From: CAYZIC01 sp964478335
GTDB taxonomy: Bacteria; Verrucomicrobiota; Kiritimatiellia; RFP12; DVOR01
Direction of reading: 5' to 3'
DNA length: 9,014 bases
Assembly (NCBI GenBank): GCA_964478335.1
Contig: CAYZIC010000079.1
Coordinates: forward strand, 1-9,014
Translations under genes and position numbers: made by a program
Notes under the pieces: model-generated
Database searches by the model: none
What the model was told of the DNA's origin: nothing
The model's input: the letters and a program-made list of their open reading frames with translations, nothing else
Shown here: positions 6,089-9,014 of the stretch, one piece after another
Layout: every line of letters starts with the position of its first letter
How positions within the stretch are numbered: the first letter of the stretch is position 1

Positions 6089-8653
6089 ATGAATCAACCT
6101 AACCTTGACGTATTTCACAGTATCCGCACCAAATTTGGAATCTTCTCCGCGCTCTTCTTGCTGTCGCTATTGTCGCTATTTTATATGGGAGGTCGGTACA
6201 TCTTGGTGCATATGATTCGAGATGCCGAGCAAGAGGTCAAGCTGATGACCGAGGATCTCAAGCGTCAGACCTTTGCCGATTTGCATGTCACCCAACGCAT
6301 TGCGACCTCGCTGACCAAAAAGGTCACCGAAGCAAATCCTGTCGTGCTCGAGGATGTCTTTACCAATCCCGAGATTGTTGACCGAGTCACCCTCTTTATC
6401 ACCGCGCCTCAAGGCAAGATCAAGCAGGCCTACATCACCGATCCCAAGTCTGGCCGCTATTACAAAAAGCTCCTCGACAGCGATCTCGCCCCCTATATGG
6501 AAGCTTTCGAACAAGTCAATAGCCGCAGCGATGCTGCGATCTTTTCAGGTATTGTCTCCTTTGGAGGGCGACCCTACTTTGCCACCATAGCCAAGACCCC
6601 CAAGAATAATGGCTATCTCGTCATCGGCTCGACCTTTAAGACCGCTACCGCGATTGCTCGCGGCACTGTGACCCAAAAGACCCCCGTGAGCGTATCGCTC
6701 GCACCCGTCAACAAAAAGCCCGCCACTACCAAGCATGGCATCAATCAAAATCTCTTCTCCGAAGTTAAGCAATACCAAGCCGGCAGCACTTGGCATATTG
6801 GTGCCAATATGTTTGAGGCGGTCATTCCCATTACCGACATCAATGGCGACGAGATCTTTCAGATCTCCGTCTCACTGCCTCGAACCTTCTCATCGTTGAC
6901 GACCGTTGCGATGGGGTGGTTGACCATGTGTATTGCCGCGATTGGTGCCGTGATGATTATCCCCGTGCTGTGGATCCAGGCCAAGATCCTGCTCAACCCC
7001 CTCACCCGCCTCGCCCGCAAAATCCACGACATCGCCCTCAATATCGACGTCGACACCAATACCTTTGTAGAATGGCGCAACAAAGACGAGCTCGGCATCG
7101 TCGCCCAGAGCGTCAATACCCTCATCGAAACCATCAATCGCAAGAGCGCCCAGCTCAAGCAAAATGACGAAAGCCAGCGCATCATCATCCAGAGCCTCCC
7201 CGACAGCATCTGCGTCGTCAATCGCGCTGCCATCCTCATATCCATCAAGCACGCCGCCACCTGTTCGACCGTGCCCTTTTCACCGCACGACATCGGCCAT
7301 CCCCTCTCACCAGAGGCCTATTCATTCTCCGATCGCTCCACCTTTGCCGCCAATATCGCCAGCGTGCTCGATGCCGATCACCCGCAAGTGATCACCCAGA
7401 CCATCACCCGCACAGACGGAGAGATGATCAAGTTTGAGTGCCGTATGACCAAGATGAGCCCCAAGTTTGTCCTCATCTCCATCCGCGATGTCACCAAAGA
7501 GTTCAAGGAGCTCCAGAGCAAGATTGAGAAGATCGAGCGCATTCAGCGCAAGCAGCGCAAAGCCACCATCTCCGCCTTTGCCGCCGCCATTGCCCACGAC
7601 CTCAATACCATGCTCACCGTCATCAAAAACGCCACCGAGATCAACCAAGCCAATGTCACCCCAGATTTTGACACCCATGAAACCATCCTTGAAGCCATCG
7701 ACAAAGGCACCGCCATGGCCCAAGACCTCATGGCCTTTGCCGGCGACGTATCCTACGCATTTCAGACCGTCGACCCTAATGCCATCATCACCAAAAACTA
7801 CGCCATCCTCTCCACCGTCGTCGCCCAAGGCATCATGCTTGATCTCAATTTAGCCAAAGAGCTCCCGCAAATCCTCGCCGACCCCCAACAACTCTGGAAA
7901 GTCTTCCTCAACCTCATCAAAAACGCCTCCGAAGCCTCCGCAGGCAAATCCGCCACCATCACCATTTCCTCCCAGCCTCTCACCCTCACCAAGCTCCCCC
8001 CCAATACCCCACCGCTCGAAACCACCCCAGCCTTTGGCCCCGGTGTGCAGTTCACCATTCACGACACCGGTGTCGGCATGACCAGCGAACAGCTCTCCCG
8101 CATCTTTGAGCCCTTTTACTCCACCAAATCCGCCAAACGCGGCCTCGGCCTCGCCTCCGTGATTCACATCCTTGAGGCCCATAAAGGCCTCATCCAAGTG
8201 ACCTCCAACTATGGACAAGGCACCACCTTTACAATTTGGCTCCCCGCCGTCGCCAAGCCCATCTTACGCACTGACGCCGAGCCCACCGATTCCGCCCCCA
8301 CCGCCCTGCTCTTTGTAGAAGACGAAACCGCCATCCTTAAGAGCACCACCACCCTCCTCAATATGACCAATCCTACCCTCACCATCTATCCTGCACAAAA
8401 CCGCGAGGGCATCATTGACCAGCTCCGCGCCCACAGCCAAGAGATCTCCACCGTTCTCCTCGACGCCCGCATCCCCGGCACCACCCCCCGCGAAGTCATT
8501 CGACTGCTCAAAGCCGCAGTCCCCCAAGCCAAGATCATTGTCGCCTCCGGCCTCACTCTCGATCAAGCCGCCGCACTCTTCTCCCCCCACACCTTTGACG
8601 ACTTCATCCCCAAACCCTACTCCATCACCGAGCTCAACGCCAAGCTCCGCTAG
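6089..8653 (+). CDS. Membrane hybrid sensor histidine kinase with C-terminal receiver
   Basis: The 854-residue product is a NtrB-style hybrid kinase. Membrane helix 1 is at about 17-41, an extracytoplasmic sensor at about 42-265 (CHASE4- or Cache-like in size and position), and helix 2 at about 272-300. HAMP runs about 300-355 (LNPLTRLARKIHDIA). A PAS-like domain is at about 362-470, starting IIIQSLPDSICVVNR and ending ISIRDVTKE, and is followed by a coiled linker. The HisKA box IAHDLN carries phospho-acceptor His503. The ATPase has NLIKNASEA (Asn612), DTGVGM (659-664), FEPFYSTK (673-680) and GLGL (685-688). The receiver (about 738-854) has acidic Glu744-Asp745, phospho-acceptor Asp792, Ser820 and Lys842. 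All catalytic residues are present. AAAGG lies 8 nt before the ATG. Its usual partner, an NtrC-type activator, is not in the window. Operon position suggests it monitors the pilin complex (inference). Confidence 0.92.
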   Translation: MNQPNLDVFHSIRTKFGIFSALFLLSLLSLFYMGGRYILVHMIRDAEQEVKLMTEDLKRQTFADLHVTQRIATSLTKKVTEANPVVLEDVFTNPEIVDRVTLFITAPQGKIKQAYITDPKSGRYYKKLLDSDLAPYMEAFEQVNSRSDAAIFSGIVSFGGRPYFATIAKTPKNNGYLVIGSTFKTATAIARGTVTQKTPVSVSLAPVNKKPATTKHGINQNLFSEVKQYQAGSTWHIGANMFEAVIPITDINGDEIFQISVSLPRTFSSLTTVAMGWLTMCIAAIGAVMIIPVLWIQAKILLNPLTRLARKIHDIALNIDVDTNTFVEWRNKDELGIVAQSVNTLIETINRKSAQLKQNDESQRIIIQSLPDSICVVNRAAILISIKHAATCSTVPFSPHDIGHPLSPEAYSFSDRSTFAANIASVLDADHPQVITQTITRTDGEMIKFECRMTKMSPKFVLISIRDVTKEFKELQSKIEKIERIQRKQRKATISAFAAAIAHDLNTMLTVIKNATEINQANVTPDFDTHETILEAIDKGTAMAQDLMAFAGDVSYAFQTVDPNAIITKNYAILSTVVAQGIMLDLNLAKELPQILADPQQLWKVFLNLIKNASEASAGKSATITISSQPLTLTKLPPNTPPLETTPAFGPGVQFTIHDTGVGMTSEQLSRIFEPFYSTKSAKRGLGLASVIHILEAHKGLIQVTSNYGQGTTFTIWLPAVAKPILRTDAEPTDSAPTALLFVEDETAILKSTTTLLNMTNPTLTIYPAQNREGIIDQLRAHSQEISTVLLDARIPGTTPREVIRLLKAAVPQAKIIVASGLTLDQAAALFSPHTFDDFIPKPYSITELNAKLR

Positions 8654-8660
8654 ACGGAGC
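8644..8660 (+). terminator. Hairpin spanning the kinase stop codon
   Basis: GCTCCG (8644-8649) and CGGAGC (8655-8660) are perfect 6-bp arms with loop CTAGA, so the TAG stop codon (8651-8653) sits in the loop. No T-run follows. It could protect the mRNA 3' end or act with later hairpins in termination; it is also where the right-hand repeat block begins. Confidence 0.35.
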
Positions 8661-8797
8661 GAGCGAGCCGGCCTGCGGCCTCTTGGTGCGGGTAGCGTAG
8701 GACACGGGTGGGGGATGGAGTCTGGGGTGATTGCGGCTTGGTGCCGCGAGAGCTCGCTGCGCGAGCGGGTGGGGTAGATCGAGTCAGGGGTGGTGAC

Positions 8798-8823
8798 GCT
8801 AAGGGCGCTCGCCGCCCCTTAGC
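8798..8823 (+). terminator. Strong GC-rich hairpin, possible operon terminator
   Basis: GCTAAGGGCG (8798-8807) pairs with CGCCCCTTAGC (8813-8823), a stem of ten pairs with a single bulged C and a 5-nt loop. It is the strongest hairpin after the kinase gene, 145 nt past its stop. No U-tract follows (AATCCCT), so it is a candidate factor-assisted terminator, bidirectional element, or structural part of the repeat. Confidence 0.4.
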
Positions 8824-8832
8824 AATCCCTGG

Positions 8833-8856
8833 CAGGCCGTCGTTACTCTAGGCCTG
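8833..8856. repeat. Inverted repeat CAGGCC / GGCCTG
   Basis: CAGGCC (8833-8838) and GGCCTG (8851-8856) are perfect 6-bp arms around a 12-nt spacer, within the second repeat copy and absent from the left copy. It may be a hairpin or a binding site; no function is visible. Confidence 0.4.
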
Positions 8857-8930
8857 TGATGGGGGCTGTCTGGGCGAGGGTCGCCTCCCACCCCATGCCC
8901 CCGACTCGTCAGGCCTCGCACTGAACACGC

Positions 8931-9014
8931 CTCGCTGCGCTCGGCTCTCCTTGGTGGCCTGCGGCCACAGGACGCTGGGGATTGGAGGTGTGGACTCTGG
9001 GGATTGGCGGCGGG
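8931..9014 (+). repeat. Partial third copy of the intergenic repeat
   Basis: CTCGCTGCGCTCG (8931-8943) repeats the sequence at 164-176. It is followed by the hairpin GTGGCC-TGC-GGCCAC (8954-8968) and by TGGGGATTGG twice (8976-8985 and 8998-9007), a 10-mer also found at 248-257. GACTCTGGGGATTGGCGG near the end resembles GAGTCTGGGGTGATTGCGG in the second copy (from 8719). The window edge cuts the element. Confidence 0.6.

Larger units (their letters stand above)
8669..8886 (+). repeat. Composite intergenic repeat, second copy
   Basis: This is non-coding and in the same orientation as 123-307. The shared blocks occur in the same order: CGGCCTGCGGCCTCTTGG (8669-8686), GCGGGTAG (8688-8695), CGGGTGGGGGAT (8705-8716), GGTGACGC (8792-8799) and CTGGGCGAGGG (8870-8880) followed by TCGCCT. 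It also carries GCTCGC-TGC-GCGAGC (8752-8766), a perfect TGC-loop hairpin. It is longer than the left copy because of extra sequence between blocks. It begins 15 bp after the kinase stop. No coding frame with a ribosome binding site is visible. Confidence 0.68.

Noticed and set aside
7322..8590. Long minus-strand frames opposite the kinase gene (7322-7828, 7850-8218, 8264-8590)
   Set aside because: They arise from the C-rich codon usage of the kinase gene; the products are glycine/aspartate-rich and low in information, with no ribosome binding sites.
8415..8777. Plus-strand frame overlapping the kinase end and the right repeat
   Set aside because: It is out of frame with the receiver domain, is serine/proline-rich low-complexity sequence and extends into non-coding repeat.

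Overview
This 9-kb window looks like chromosomal DNA of a moderately GC-rich, diderm (Gram-negative-type) bacterium. Purine-rich Shine-Dalgarno sequences precede almost every start, and the genes encode an rpoN-type sigma-54, type IV pilus/type II secretion minor-pilin-like proteins and an NtrB-style hybrid histidine kinase. The taxon cannot be fixed from sequence alone. A deep-branching group such as the PVC superphylum (Verrucomicrobia, Lentisphaerae, Kiritimatiellota) is a guess from the style of the pilin-like proteins.

Layout. Positions 1-122 show no recognisable feature. Positions 123-307 are a non-coding composite repeat made of short hairpins. rpoN runs leftward from 1700 to 315. A 225-bp divergent intergenic region (1701-1925) holds a good sigma-70-type promoter for rpoN (TTGACC-17 bp-TATGAT on the minus strand). 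It also holds, facing right, a full-consensus sigma-54 promoter (TTGGCACGGCAATTGCT, 1846-1862), with a run of nine Gs just upstream of its -24 box. Six tightly packed rightward genes follow: a TPR/GspE-N-terminal-domain-like protein without an ATPase domain; three prepilin-like proteins in the order PilV/GspI-like, PilW/GspJ-like, PilX-like with a large extracellular domain; a small protein with a signal peptide and a C-terminal membrane anchor; and an 854-residue membrane hybrid kinase (periplasmic sensor, HAMP, PAS, HisKA, HATPase, receiver). Positions 8654-9014 hold a second copy and part of a third copy of the repeat family seen at 123-307.

How the genes may work together (inference). The housekeeping polymerase makes RpoN. 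RpoN then transcribes the adjacent operon for a pilus or pseudopilus tip complex. The operon ends with a kinase of the kind that activates NtrC-family enhancer-binding proteins, so the locus may be a feedback circuit in which assembly of envelope pilins is sensed and controls sigma-54 transcription, comparable to PilS-PilR-RpoN control of pilA in Pseudomonas. The enhancer-binding protein, major pilin, assembly ATPase and prepilin peptidase are not in the window.

The most noteworthy items are the perfect sigma-54 promoter divergent from rpoN, the ATPase-less GspE-N-like first gene, the kinase built into a minor-pilin operon, and the collinear directly oriented repeat elements flanking the whole locus.
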